Below, one piece after another: positions 1 through 8,291 of a DNA stretch of 64,000 nt. The DNA is from Mycolicibacterium mucogenicum DSM 44124. Its GTDB lineage: Bacteria; Actinomycetota; Actinomycetes; Mycobacteriales; Mycobacteriaceae. Position 1 is the first letter of the stretch. Each line of letters begins with the position of its first letter. Position numbers and translations under genes: made by a program. A model generated the notes under the pieces. It was not told the origin of the DNA, ran no database searches, and saw only the letters and a list, made by a program, of their open reading frames with translations. The stretch is from NCBI RefSeq assembly GCF_005670685.2, contig NZ_CP062008.1, positions 3,658,001 to 3,722,000 of the forward strand. The letters are read 5' to 3'.

Positions 1-51
1 TCTCCGGTCAGACCCCCGAGGTGTCAACGCACCACGTCAGGAGCGGAATCG

Positions 52-873
52 TCAGCCGACGGACTCTTCGCGGCGCACCGCATCGTGCACCGGCAGATCC
101 AGGTCGAACCGGATGCCGAGCAGCCTGGCGGTGCCGTTGATGGCGCCGATCATGATGGTGGTCATGTGCGCGACGAACTGGTCGCGGGGCAGCCGGCGCG
201 GAGTGTCGTCGCTGCCGCCGAGCCACCAGTCGGTCGCCGACGCGGCCGCGCCGAACAGCGTGAACGCCGCCAGCTCGAAGATGGCCGAATCCAGATCCAT
301 GTCCTTGAGTTCGCCGCTGATCATGGCGGCGATCGCCAGGGTGATGTCGCGGCCGCGGTTGACGGTCGTCATCGCGGCGGCGGACTGGTCGGCGAACCTG
401 CCCTGCAGCAGGAAGCGCACCACATTGGGGTGCTGGTCCACCAGGTCCACGTAGTGTTCGACGGCACGACCGATGATCTGCCCGGTCGAATCGTGCTCGA
501 TGTCGATGGACGGAATGACGGCCGCCCACAACATGTCGCGCATCCGCTCGCCGATCTGCGAGAACATGTCGGATTTGTCGGCGAAGTGCCGGTAGATCTT
601 GGGCTTCGCAGTGCCGGCCTCTTCGGCGATTTCCCGCACGCTGACGTTCGGGCCGAGCCGGTCGATCGCGCGGAACGCGGCGTCGACGATCTCCTCGCGG
701 ACCTTGAGCCGGTGTTCGCGCCAGCGCTCGCTGCGGGCGTCCACTTTCTCGGGCGCACCCTTGGGCGGAGTGACCTTCACCTGCACGGTGACCGACGGAA
801 CGTTCACGCCCGGCACACCAGGAACTTTCACCCCGGCCTGGATGCCGGTGCGTGGAAGAGATGGCCTGCGCAC
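52..873 (-). CDS. TetR family transcriptional regulator
   Basis: A 273-residue TetR-type repressor. Residues 1-45 are a Pro/Val-rich leader (VPGVPGVNVPSVTV) not usual for the family. The HTH follows at about residues 55-105, with the typical VSVREIAEEAGTAKPKIYRHF segment and a helical ligand-binding half behind it. The start is GTG at 873 with only a weak GGCGGG upstream, so a start at an internal GTG nearer the HTH is possible. It is divergent from the flavoprotein gene at 1040 across 166 bp, which makes that gene a natural target. The ligand cannot be read from sequence. Confidence 0.85.
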   Translation of the reverse strand: MRRPSLPRTGIQAGVKVPGVPGVNVPSVTVQVKVTPPKGAPEKVDARSERWREHRLKVREEIVDAAFRAIDRLGPNVSVREIAEEAGTAKPKIYRHFADKSDMFSQIGERMRDMLWAAVIPSIDIEHDSTGQIIGRAVEHYVDLVDQHPNVVRFLLQGRFADQSAAAMTTVNRGRDITLAIAAMISGELKDMDLDSAIFELAAFTLFGAAASATDWWLGGSDDTPRRLPRDQFVAHMTTIMIGAINGTARLLGIRFDLDLPVHDAVRREESVG

Positions 874-1039
874 CCCGCCACTGTACCGGGCGGGCCAAAT
901 CTGACCTGCTCAGACCGCCCGGCGCGGCGCATCTCACACCTGCCGATGCCTCGTCGCACCCAGCGGATGGACAGCCTGCGCGCGTAGCATCGGCGTCAGG
1001 CCTCGCCCGAAAGTACCGGCCTGACAAGGAATTGATTGC

Positions 1040-2218
1040 ATGGTGCAGCGGTACGACGTCATCGTCGCCGGCGGAGGTCCCGCCGGATCGGCGGCTGCGT
1101 GGCGTGCCGCGCAGACGGGCGCGAGCGTGCTCGTCATCGACAAGGCCACCTTCCCGCGCGACAAGCCGTGCGGCGACGGCCTGACCGCCCGCGGGGTCAG
1201 CTACCTGCAGAAGATGGGCCTGGCAGATCAGGTCGCCGAGTTCCACCGGATCAATCGGGTCACGGTGTTCAGCCCGCACGAGTGGGAGCTGTCGTTCCCG
1301 CGCCGCCCCGGCATGCCCGACCACGGCTGCACCGTCAGCCGAACCCACCTGGATGCGCTGTTGCTCGGCCATGCCGCGGCCGCGGGCGCGGAGGTACGGC
1401 AGGGTAGCGAGGTGGCGGGCGTCGAGCACAGCGACGACGGCCGTGTCACCGGTGTGGTCCTCAAGGATGGCGAGACGGTGCACGCGGACGCCGTGATCGC
1501 GGCCGACGGCGCCTACTCCCCGATCAAACGGGCACTGCAGGTCGAGTCGGACTTCCATGGCTATTCGGCCATCGCGATTCGCGCCGAGATGCCGGCCGAC
1601 CGGCCGGACTCCGACGCTCTGGAGATCTATCTCAAGCTGCTGTTCGACGGTGACCAACTGCCCGGCTACGGCTGGGTGTTCCCCATGGGCAACGGCTCCT
1701 TCAACATCGGGCTGGGCTACGTCAACAGCTATCGGAACTGGCAGGCCATCAACGCAACCCGGTTCCTCGGCGACTTCCTGAACACACTGCCGCGCGACTG
1801 GGCGCTGCCGTCGATCGACGAGTTGAAGAAGTACCGGAGCGTCCGGGCCTGGCGCCTGCCCATGGGATTCACCGCATGGCCGCCGTGGCGGCCCGGCGTC
1901 CTGTTCGCCGGTGATGCGCTGGGCGCCGGCAAGCCGGCCTCCGGTGCGGGCATCTCGAAAGCACTCGAATCCGGTTTGGCCGCAGGCGAATGCGCCGTCG
2001 CGGCACTCGCGAACGGCGGTCCCGACGACTTCACCAACTACCAGCAGCGGATCGAGGCCGCGTGGGGCCGCGAGTACCGGCGTGGCCGGTTGTTTCACAA
2101 GCTGGCCGGCATCCCTTGGGTGGCCGATGCCGGCCGCCGCGCGGTCGACAGCCGCGTCTTCCGCGATGTGCTGCTGAAGTCGCTGTACAAGAAGGCCGAG
2201 GGGCCGGCACACACCTGA
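1040..2218 (+). CDS. Geranylgeranyl reductase family FAD-dependent oxidoreductase
   Basis: A 392-residue flavoprotein of the geranylgeranyl/digeranylgeranyl reductase (GGR) family. The N-terminus has the Rossmann FAD motif VAGGGPAGSAAAWRA. It is followed by the family signature FPRDKPCGDGLT around residues 38-49, and a second FAD motif (LFAGDALGAGKPASGAGI) lies near residue 290. Family members reduce isoprenoid side chains; mycobacterial MenJ, which saturates menaquinone, is one. This protein is clearly in the family, but whether it acts on menaquinone, another polyprenoid or an unrelated aromatic is open. An AGGA lies about 9 bases before the ATG. Its stop codon directly abuts the stop of the convergent PE-PPE gene. 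Confidence 0.85.
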   Translation: MVQRYDVIVAGGGPAGSAAAWRAAQTGASVLVIDKATFPRDKPCGDGLTARGVSYLQKMGLADQVAEFHRINRVTVFSPHEWELSFPRRPGMPDHGCTVSRTHLDALLLGHAAAAGAEVRQGSEVAGVEHSDDGRVTGVVLKDGETVHADAVIAADGAYSPIKRALQVESDFHGYSAIAIRAEMPADRPDSDALEIYLKLLFDGDQLPGYGWVFPMGNGSFNIGLGYVNSYRNWQAINATRFLGDFLNTLPRDWALPSIDELKKYRSVRAWRLPMGFTAWPPWRPGVLFAGDALGAGKPASGAGISKALESGLAAGECAVAALANGGPDDFTNYQQRIEAAWGREYRRGRLFHKLAGIPWVADAGRRAVDSRVFRDVLLKSLYKKAEGPAHT

Positions 2219-3961
2219 CTACGCTGCCGGCCGGGCGCCCTTTCCTGATGGCGCGTGATCGGCCTTCGTGCCGGCGGGTGCGTCGGATTTGGTTGTGCTC
2301 CTGGCAGTTTCGCTTCGCCGGTCGCCGACCTTGACGGACGGTGCGGTCGCGTCGGTACCGGTATCTGTGTGACCGGCGTCCGCGGACTGCGGTCGCCGAT
2401 CGCGGGTCTGCCGCACCGGCGCGACGGCGTCTGGTGTCGGCCGCACCGAACGTACGCGCTTGGTCGGTTTCCCCTTCGAGGCGGCCGGTGACGACGAGGC
2501 TGCCGCAGAGGCCGCGTTGGGGTCCGGGTCCCCCGACGTCGCCTGCGCGGTCCGCGGTGCCGTTGCCGCGAGGCGGCTTCCGGTTGTCGGCACCGCCTGA
2601 GGTGCCCGAGCTTCATCGGCGTCGGCGACGCGTGTCGTCACGGCGGCGACGGACTTGACTGAGGTACTCGGTGGCGTTGCCGACGTCGGCTTCTGCCCGC
2701 CGACCACCTGCAGCAGCTTGGCCACCGGACGAGTGATATTCGTCAGCGCCGCAGTCACATTCACCACCGTCTGCCGGATCGCTCTGGCCAGCGGTGAATT
2801 GTCGACTGTCGTCGCGGGATGATCGGTGGTGGGTGTCACCGGTTCGGTGGCATCCACCGTCGGTTGCGGCAAGGTCGGCGTGTACTTGCCGGTCCGGAGA
2901 ATCTCCACTGATTGCGCCAGCGCTCCCGGCAGCTCTTTGAGCGCGGCCTTGATCTTGGCCTGTGGCGTGGTCCAGCTGAATTGCTTGACCTGGCTGGGAT
3001 CGGCCGTGCGCTCATAAGCGCTTTCGATGATGACGCGCAGAACCGGGTCCATGGCGTCGACAAGGCGCTGCGCCCCGATCAGGGACGCGGCAAGGCGCAG
3101 CGGCGCCAGCAGCGGCAGGCGCTGCGGGAAGGTCACGTACGTGGTGTTGCCCACGGTGGTGCTGACCGTGTTGGAACTGGCCTTGGGCTCCAGCGCATAT
3201 CCCGGCAGGACATGCTCGAACACGATGCCCATGACGGCGTTGACGACGGCCAGCGGGTTGAAATACGCCGGGAAATCAGCGAATCCGTCGTACTGGTTCT
3301 GGTAGACCGTGGTCTGGAATGGACTGTCGGACGGCCCCGGTCGCCCGAACGGAAACAGGTCACCGAGAATCGGCATGCGATTCCACGCGGTGAAGCGGGA
3401 CAGGATTCCGCCGTTCGGCTGGTACGGATCGCCGATGAGGGTGAACGTGTAGTCGCCCGCATGAGCCACGTAGGCCGGGTCCTTGGCCATGTCGGCGCGC
3501 GCGATCTCGGCAACCTCCGCGCCCTGGGACATGCCGAGAATGGTGATCTTCTCGCCAGGTGCCTGTTTGGCGATGTCCTGCTCGAGATATCCGGCGCCGA
3601 TGCGCTCGGACTGCTTCAAGGAATGCGGCCAGTACGGAATGCCCGACAAACCCGGCAGCGCGGAGATGATCGGCCACTCGACGTTGATCTGCCCCGGGTA
3701 GGGCACGACGTGGAACGAATCTCCTTGCGGGACAGCGGTTCCGTAGAAGAACATCGGGATGCTCAGCCCGAGCGGGTCGAAGGACCCACCGATGCCGATC
3801 GTGGTGTCGACGAGCCGTACGGCGACCTGCGACACGATCGGAGCACCCGGTGCCGCCACACCGGCCACTGCCGCCGCCGCGATGCCGACCGCGACACCCC
3901 TCGCCAAGACCGTGGTCGTCCACCGCGACGATTGCCATTGTTGTGTTGAGTTGACCCCCAT
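2219..3961 (-). CDS. PE-PPE domain secreted serine hydrolase
   Basis: A 580-residue exported protein. Residues 15-40 form a hydrophobic Ala-rich signal or anchor segment. Residues 60-300 match the PE-PPE alpha/beta-hydrolase domain (PF08237), with the nucleophile elbow GMSQGA at Ser145. The last ~200 residues are low-complexity Thr/Pro/Ala/Ser turning strongly basic, probably disordered and envelope-associated. There is no PE or PPE N-terminal module, so it is one of the free-standing hydrolases common in non-tuberculous mycobacteria, for which esterase/lipase activity is known in relatives. The promoter region holds two copies of a TetR-like palindrome, and the TetR gene next upstream is the obvious regulator. 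Confidence 0.88.
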   Translation of the reverse strand: MGVNSTQQWQSSRWTTTVLARGVAVGIAAAAVAGVAAPGAPIVSQVAVRLVDTTIGIGGSFDPLGLSIPMFFYGTAVPQGDSFHVVPYPGQINVEWPIISALPGLSGIPYWPHSLKQSERIGAGYLEQDIAKQAPGEKITILGMSQGAEVAEIARADMAKDPAYVAHAGDYTFTLIGDPYQPNGGILSRFTAWNRMPILGDLFPFGRPGPSDSPFQTTVYQNQYDGFADFPAYFNPLAVVNAVMGIVFEHVLPGYALEPKASSNTVSTTVGNTTYVTFPQRLPLLAPLRLAASLIGAQRLVDAMDPVLRVIIESAYERTADPSQVKQFSWTTPQAKIKAALKELPGALAQSVEILRTGKYTPTLPQPTVDATEPVTPTTDHPATTVDNSPLARAIRQTVVNVTAALTNITRPVAKLLQVVGGQKPTSATPPSTSVKSVAAVTTRVADADEARAPQAVPTTGSRLAATAPRTAQATSGDPDPNAASAAASSSPAASKGKPTKRVRSVRPTPDAVAPVRQTRDRRPQSADAGHTDTGTDATAPSVKVGDRRSETARSTTKSDAPAGTKADHAPSGKGARPAA

Positions 3962-3995
3962 AGCCGCAGGACGCTATAGCAATCCCGCATTCGAA

Positions 3996-4030
3996 AACAA
4001 GAGTTCTTTTTAAAAACAAGAAGTCTTGTT
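3996..4030. promoter_or_regulatory. Tandem TetR-like operator pair
   Basis: Two related inverted repeats lie 35 to 69 bp upstream of the PE-PPE gene start. Site 2 (4015-4030) is AACAAGA-AG-TCTTGTT, perfect in both 7-bp arms. Site 1 (3996-4011) is AACAAGA-GT-TCTTTTT, with a degenerate right arm. Their centres are 19 bp apart, so dimers would bind nearly the same DNA face. The AT-rich patch stands out in the GC-rich surroundings. The adjacent TetR gene (4077-4787) is the likely binder; this is inference from position and symmetry. Confidence 0.6.
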
Positions 4031-4076
4031 CAAAAGCGTCCGCAATCGGCGATCGGCGGGTATGAAGGACCCGCGA

Positions 4077-4787
4077 TCACCGCACCGAGGCGGCGATACC
4101 GGCTCGCACCACTGCCATGAAGCTGGTCAGGTTGCCGATCAGGGTGTCGATGCTCGGACGTGATTCGGGGTCGGCTTCGTGGTCGTGCAGCCAGTCGGCA
4201 ACCGCCTCGAACAGACCACCGACCGTCAAGACCGCCAGCGCATGCAAGTCGAGCGCAGCATTGTCCGCGATCTCCGGGAACTCGCGACGCCGCCACAATT
4301 CTTCGACAAACGTTGCGGTCCAACGCCGATTCTCGCGACGCTGACGCTCGACCCGCGGCGAGATACCCGCGCATTCCCCGAACGCCACCACCGCAATCCG
4401 GGGGTCGTCGACCAGAGCGTGGGCGAACGCCGACAGCAACAGCCGGACGGTCTCGTCGTCGTCATCCGGTGCGCTGCCGAGGATCTCGACAACATGGCGT
4501 TCGATTCGCTCGGCGATCTGCCGGAGCAATTCGATGTAGCAGTCTTCTTTGCTGTCGAACGTCTCGTAGAACGCCTTGTTCCCCACGAACGCGTTCTGGC
4601 AGATCTGCTCGATCGACGTGTTCGCATAGCCGTCGCGGGCGAACAGCTCGAACGCTGATGCCAGCAGTTGTTCCCGGCGGTGGATTCGGCGCTGCTCGGC
4701 GTCGAGACCGCGTATCGTGCGCGGACTTCCCGATGTCGCGGATCGTGGCGCGGTGGTTTTGCCTGTGCCCGCCGACGGTCTGCTCAT
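4077..4787 (-). CDS. TetR family transcriptional regulator
   Basis: A 236-residue TetR regulator with a ~30-residue basic/Ser-rich leader, then an HTH (residues 35-85: REQLLASAFELFARDGYANT, then SIEQICQNAFVGNKAFYETF) and a helical effector domain. I take ATG 4787 (MSRPSAG) as the start; the same frame is open much further upstream, but that extension overlaps the neighbouring gene on the same strand and looks non-coding. It lies upstream of, and in the same direction as, the PE-PPE hydrolase gene, with an operator pair between them, suggesting control of that exported hydrolase and perhaps of itself. Confidence 0.85.
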   Translation of the reverse strand: MSRPSAGTGKTTAPRSATSGSPRTIRGLDAEQRRIHRREQLLASAFELFARDGYANTSIEQICQNAFVGNKAFYETFDSKEDCYIELLRQIAERIERHVVEILGSAPDDDDETVRLLLSAFAHALVDDPRIAVVAFGECAGISPRVERQRRENRRWTATFVEELWRRREFPEIADNAALDLHALAVLTVGGLFEAVADWLHDHEADPESRPSIDTLIGNLTSFMAVVRAGIAASVR

Positions 4788-4836
4788 GGCCTGGGAGTGT
4801 AGTAGCGCCGGGCAAACGCGACGGGCTACAACGGCA

Positions 4837-5571
4837 TCAGCGCCGACCGCGCTTGGCCTGGCCCGGCTTTCGCGCGACCTTGCCGGCCGCGGCCCGGGCC
4901 GCCTGCTTGGCGAGGGTCTTCTCCCGCGCGCTGCGTTTCGGCGCCGGCTCGGCCTGCCCCCGAGACGAACTCGCCTTCCGGCCCCGCACGATGCCGATGA
5001 ACTCCTCGACCAGCTCCGACTGCTCCCCTTCCGGAAAAGCGAGTGCGACGGGGCAGGTGGGCGCGTCGGTGATCGGCCGGTACGTGAGGTCCTTGCGGTG
5101 ATACAGCCGCGCGAGCGACTGCGGGACGATGAGCGCACCCATCCCCGCAGCCACGAGTTCGATTGCGTCCTCGGTGGTTTCGGGCCGATGATCGACGGGC
5201 GCGCCCGGAGCGTCGGCCCACGCAACCACATGGTCGAGCGGTACGAGGATCGGTTCGCCATCGAGGTCGGCGGCGGCGATCTCGTCGACGGCGGTGAGCA
5301 GATGATCGGTCGGCACCACGGCCACCGTCGTCTCCTGGTACAGCGAGATGACGGCCAGGCCACTCGTGTCGGCCGGCAGCCGGAGCAGCGCCACATCGAC
5401 GGTGCCGGCCCGGAGTGCGTCGGCCGCATCGGCCGCGGCGACCGGATGCAGAACCAGCGCTGCCTCGGGATGACGCTCGGACCAGATCCGCGCCCACTTC
5501 GCGGGCGTCCCGCCGGGGACGTACCCGAGGGTCAATGAGGCCGACAAGGAGGACGGTGGCACGGCGATCAC
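4837..5571 (-). CDS. LysR-type substrate-binding domain protein lacking the HTH
   Basis: About 244 residues. The protein begins almost directly with the LysR effector-binding fold: LTLGYVPGGTPAKW is the usual first strand, followed by VDVALLRLP and later VAAGMGALIVPQSLAR. No winged helix is encoded upstream in the frame. The C-terminal ~50 residues are very rich in Lys, Arg and Ala and could bind nucleic acid or a partner non-specifically. The start is uncertain: GTG 5571 or GTG 5562 would both put it about 50 bp from the divergent gene at 5623. It could be a ligand-binding accessory protein or a decayed LysR regulator. Relatives with this architecture occur in other mycobacteria, which argues against simple decay. 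Confidence 0.75.
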   Translation of the reverse strand: MIAVPPSSLSASLTLGYVPGGTPAKWARIWSERHPEAALVLHPVAAADAADALRAGTVDVALLRLPADTSGLAVISLYQETTVAVVPTDHLLTAVDEIAAADLDGEPILVPLDHVVAWADAPGAPVDHRPETTEDAIELVAAGMGALIVPQSLARLYHRKDLTYRPITDAPTCPVALAFPEGEQSELVEEFIGIVRGRKASSSRGQAEPAPKRSAREKTLAKQAARAAAGKVARKPGQAKRGRR

Positions 5572-5622
5572 GCTACCCAAACGCGCGTCGGGCGGTTCGT
5601 GGACAGCGCCGATAATTGAGGC

Positions 5623-6345
5623 ATGATCGGGCTCGGCGTCTTCACGTTCCATCTCGTCGAGATGCCTGTCACGGCGACGGTGCCGCTGCTGCGGCGACCA
5701 CCTCAGCCCGACCGGGTGACGGGGCTGCGCTACGCGGAATGCCTGTCGCTGATGCGTCTCGGCGCACCGACGGTCTCCCCCGACCGGCTGCAGTTGCGGC
5801 GGCTCGCGATGTTCGCCCGGTGGGACGACGAGTCCGCGATCGACGCCTTCCTGGCCGATCCGGGCGCACGCTTCGCTGCCGGCTGGCACGTCCGGATGAC
5901 GTTTCTGCGGCGCTGGTCCACGCTCGCGGCACTCCCGGATCTACCGCAGGAGGCCGATGCCTCCGACGCTGACGAGCCCGTCGTCGCCGTCACCCTGGCG
6001 CGCATGCGGTTGCCCGAGGTGCCGCGCTTCCTCACGTGGGGCAAGCCGGTCGAGCGGTTGGTCCGTGATCATCCGGACGCCACCCTGGCGCTGGCGGCGG
6101 TGCGCCCGCCCCGCTCGATCTCCACCTTCTCGATCTGGAACTCGGTGCGGGCGATGACGGACATGGTGCACGGCCGCGGTGAGGTGGCCGAGCTCGCCGA
6201 CCCGGCGCGGCACGCCGAGGCGATGGCCGAGCGCCGCCGCCGCGACTTCCACCACGAGTTCGCGACCTACCGGTTCCGCCCCATCTCCGAACATGGCTAC
6301 TGGGACGGTCGTACCGGTTACGTCCCGCGGCGTTCCAGCTTGTAG
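5623..6345 (+). CDS. Spheroidene monooxygenase (CrtA)-like protein
   Basis: A 240-residue protein with no signal or membrane segment. The C-terminal pattern SISTFSIWNSVRAM ... RDFHHEFATYRFRP resembles the CrtA (spheroidene monooxygenase) family of heme-binding ferredoxin-like-fold proteins. No carotenoid biosynthesis genes are nearby, so a carotenoid substrate should not be assumed. It is divergent from the LysR-domain gene. Its 3' end overlaps the convergent gene at 6318 by 28 bp. Family assignment is from remembered motifs and is moderate. Confidence 0.6.
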   Translation: MIGLGVFTFHLVEMPVTATVPLLRRPPQPDRVTGLRYAECLSLMRLGAPTVSPDRLQLRRLAMFARWDDESAIDAFLADPGARFAAGWHVRMTFLRRWSTLAALPDLPQEADASDADEPVVAVTLARMRLPEVPRFLTWGKPVERLVRDHPDATLALAAVRPPRSISTFSIWNSVRAMTDMVHGRGEVAELADPARHAEAMAERRRRDFHHEFATYRFRPISEHGYWDGRTGYVPRRSSL

Positions 6346-7163
6346 TGCAGGCGGACGGCCGGCAGGTCCCACATTCGCAGCACATGGTCGGTACGGAGCA
6401 CCTGCTCGCGGTCGACGTAGAGGTCGAACGTCTCGTGCACGGGCACCCGCCGCGCGAAATGGCGACCGCGATCACGGACCAGGACGTACGCCCCGTCGGC
6501 ACCCCACGGGCCGGCCGGGGACGACAACCGCAGCCCACCGTCCGGCAGGTGCTGCGGCCGCAGGAAGACCTGGACGTTGCCTTCCTCCAACGGGAACGTC
6601 ACGTGCACGCTCGCCCGATCGGCGCCGGGAAGCGTTCTGCGCGAATAACATCCGCTGAACACGGTGTCGCCGTTTCCACGCAGGGTCCGGATCCAGCCGG
6701 CCGCGACCTGCGCGCCGGTGCCGTCGGTGATCACCGACACCCGGCCGTCGATGCCCCGTGCGACGTCGAGGGGACGCATCGGCAGCGCCAGTTGCTGCAC
6801 GCGCTTGCCGAACACGCGCGAGATCAGTTCGCCGCCGGGCCAGAACAACGGTGACCAGCTGCTCCACACCTCCATGCGCCAGCGCGCGGTGTGGGTGTAG
6901 AAGTCGTGGATCATCGGGTGGACGGCCGCGGCGTCGAACCCGGGCCCGGACAGTCCGTCGAGATCCGGCTGCAGCCCGGCGTCCGGATCCTCGTCCCGGA
7001 GCGCGCCACCGCGCCGGGCCGCTTCGTCCAGCAGCCAGCTGTTCCCGCCGTCCCGCGACCCGAGTGGCGCCTGCAGCCAGGCCTCGCCGCCATCGAGATC
7101 GACGCCTCTGCCGGTTGCCCGCCAGAACTTGCGGGTCGCGAGATCCAGCCGCGAAAACTCCAC
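6318..7163 (-). CDS. Hypothetical protein
   Basis: A 281-residue soluble protein starting at GTG 7163. I do not recognise a named family. It has many Trp residues in the first half (RWRMEVWSSWSPLFWPGG) and a beta-rich second half with regularly spaced hydrophobic strands (VSVITDGTGAQVAAGW, VFLRPQHLPDGGLRL, FDLYVDREQVLRTDHVL). This composition is like actinobacterial proteins with lipocalin- or DUF4166-type barrels, but I cannot assign one. There is no signal peptide. The short overlap with the convergent CrtA-like gene is unremarkable. Confidence 0.65.
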   Translation of the reverse strand: MEFSRLDLATRKFWRATGRGVDLDGGEAWLQAPLGSRDGGNSWLLDEAARRGGALRDEDPDAGLQPDLDGLSGPGFDAAAVHPMIHDFYTHTARWRMEVWSSWSPLFWPGGELISRVFGKRVQQLALPMRPLDVARGIDGRVSVITDGTGAQVAAGWIRTLRGNGDTVFSGCYSRRTLPGADRASVHVTFPLEEGNVQVFLRPQHLPDGGLRLSSPAGPWGADGAYVLVRDRGRHFARRVPVHETFDLYVDREQVLRTDHVLRMWDLPAVRLHYKLERRGT

Positions 7164-7208
7164 ATCGCGGATCGTACGGGGTCATCAACCCGGCCTACCG
7201 ATAGGCTG

Positions 7209-7601
7209 ATGCCCATGAGCAGGCCCAACGCGCAGTCCATGAAACCCGCCACCGCGGCGAAGAAGCTGGACGTGTACTTGCCCGCGACGCCTGCGGAGTT
7301 CCAGGAGAACACCATCACCCGCGCCGAGCTCGCCGCCCTGCAGGCCGACCCGCCACAGTGGCTCAAGGACCTCCGCAAAAACGGGCCGCACCCCAAGAAC
7401 CTGGTGGCGGCCAAGCTGGGCATCTCGATCGCCGGCCTCACGCGCGGTGGCGTCGAGAAGGCGCTGACCACCGAGCAGATCGACGCCCTGCTCGAAGAGA
7501 AGCCGGACTGGCTGGTCATCGAACGCGAGAGCTACCAGAACGTGCTGCGCGAGCAGCGACGCATCAAGTCGCTGCACGCCGATCAAGATCGCGAAGCGTG
7601 A
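7209..7601 (+). CDS. DUF5997 family protein
   Basis: About 130 residues (ATG 7209; ATG 7215 gives 128). The sequence matches the small actinobacterial DUF5997 family: an N-terminal KKLDVYLPATPAEFQ segment, a central PPQWLKDLRKNGPHPK segment and a C-terminal LLEEKPDWLVIERESYQNVL helix. Family function is unknown. It is cytosolic, Lys/Arg-rich and may bind nucleic acid, which is a guess from charge only. A perfect hairpin overlaps its stop codon. Confidence 0.75.
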   Translation: MPMSRPNAQSMKPATAAKKLDVYLPATPAEFQENTITRAELAALQADPPQWLKDLRKNGPHPKNLVAAKLGISIAGLTRGGVEKALTTEQIDALLEEKPDWLVIERESYQNVLREQRRIKSLHADQDREA

Positions 7602-7627
7602 CGGACCGGTAGCCACCGGTCCGTCAC
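7598..7627. terminator. Hairpin between convergent genes
   Basis: A perfect 13-bp stem (GTGACGGACCGGT at 7598-7610 paired with 7615-7627) with loop AGCC sits between the DUF5997 gene and the convergent secreted-protein gene. It has no T-tract, as is common for mycobacterial terminators, and could serve both directions. Confidence 0.65.
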
Positions 7628-7636
7628 CGCGGGCAC

Positions 7637-8095
7637 TCACCAGAGGTCGAAACCGACATTGGTGCTGGGATAGTGGCTGCTGAAGTGGTGGTTGATCCAG
7701 TAGTTCTTGGCGAGAAAACCGGTGACGCCGGTGTTCGCGACATTCGTGTTGGTCTTCGAGTTGTTGACCTCGTAGGTGGCGGTCGGGCCGCCGACGCCCA
7801 CCCGGTAGGCGACGTGCATGTCGAGTGAGTCACCTTGTGGCGCAACGGCCGTCACGGTTTCGGTGGCGCCGGGGGCCAGTATCCGCTGGGGACCGTCGAC
7901 CCATGTGCCGTTGGGGCTCGTCCCGTCATTGAGCAGGAACTGAACCTTGTCGGTGTGGTTGGTGATCGTCATCGCGATGGTCGGCTCGCCGGGATGAGTG
8001 ACCGGCATGGTGCCCGCGTTGGCGACAGCGGCGAAGGACAGCGCGGCGGCAATCCCCGTTCCTGCCGCGGCGATACGAGCCGTCGTGATGTTCAT
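7637..8095 (-). CDS. Small secreted protein of unknown function
   Basis: 152 residues, start ATG 8095 with an AGGAGG 4-5 bases upstream that decides against the longer frame. Residues 1-28 are a clear Sec signal peptide ending near VANAG. The mature ~124 residues look all-beta (MTITNHTDKVQFLLNDG, RILAPGATETVTAVAP, MHVAYRVGVGG), with a C-terminal aromatic tail INHHFSSHYPSTNVGFDLW. It has no cysteine and no catalytic motif that I recognise. The strand pattern is reminiscent of small beta-sandwich exported proteins. Function unknown. Confidence 0.75.
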   Translation of the reverse strand: MNITTARIAAAGTGIAAALSFAAVANAGTMPVTHPGEPTIAMTITNHTDKVQFLLNDGTSPNGTWVDGPQRILAPGATETVTAVAPQGDSLDMHVAYRVGVGGPTATYEVNNSKTNTNVANTGVTGFLAKNYWINHHFSSHYPSTNVGFDLW

Positions 8096-8291
8096 GGGGC
8101 CTCCTGCACGTGAATGTTGTTTTCCGAGAATGGGTTTGGTACGTCTTTCTGACACCGCCAACTATTCCGCGAATGACGTCTTCCCGGATTCCCCCGAACA
8201 GCGGATTCGCCGGTGGAACCGCACTCCACCGATCGGCGGACATACCGACTCCGCCGAACGGCCGCCACGGCGATCTGCTTGGGTAGACCCG

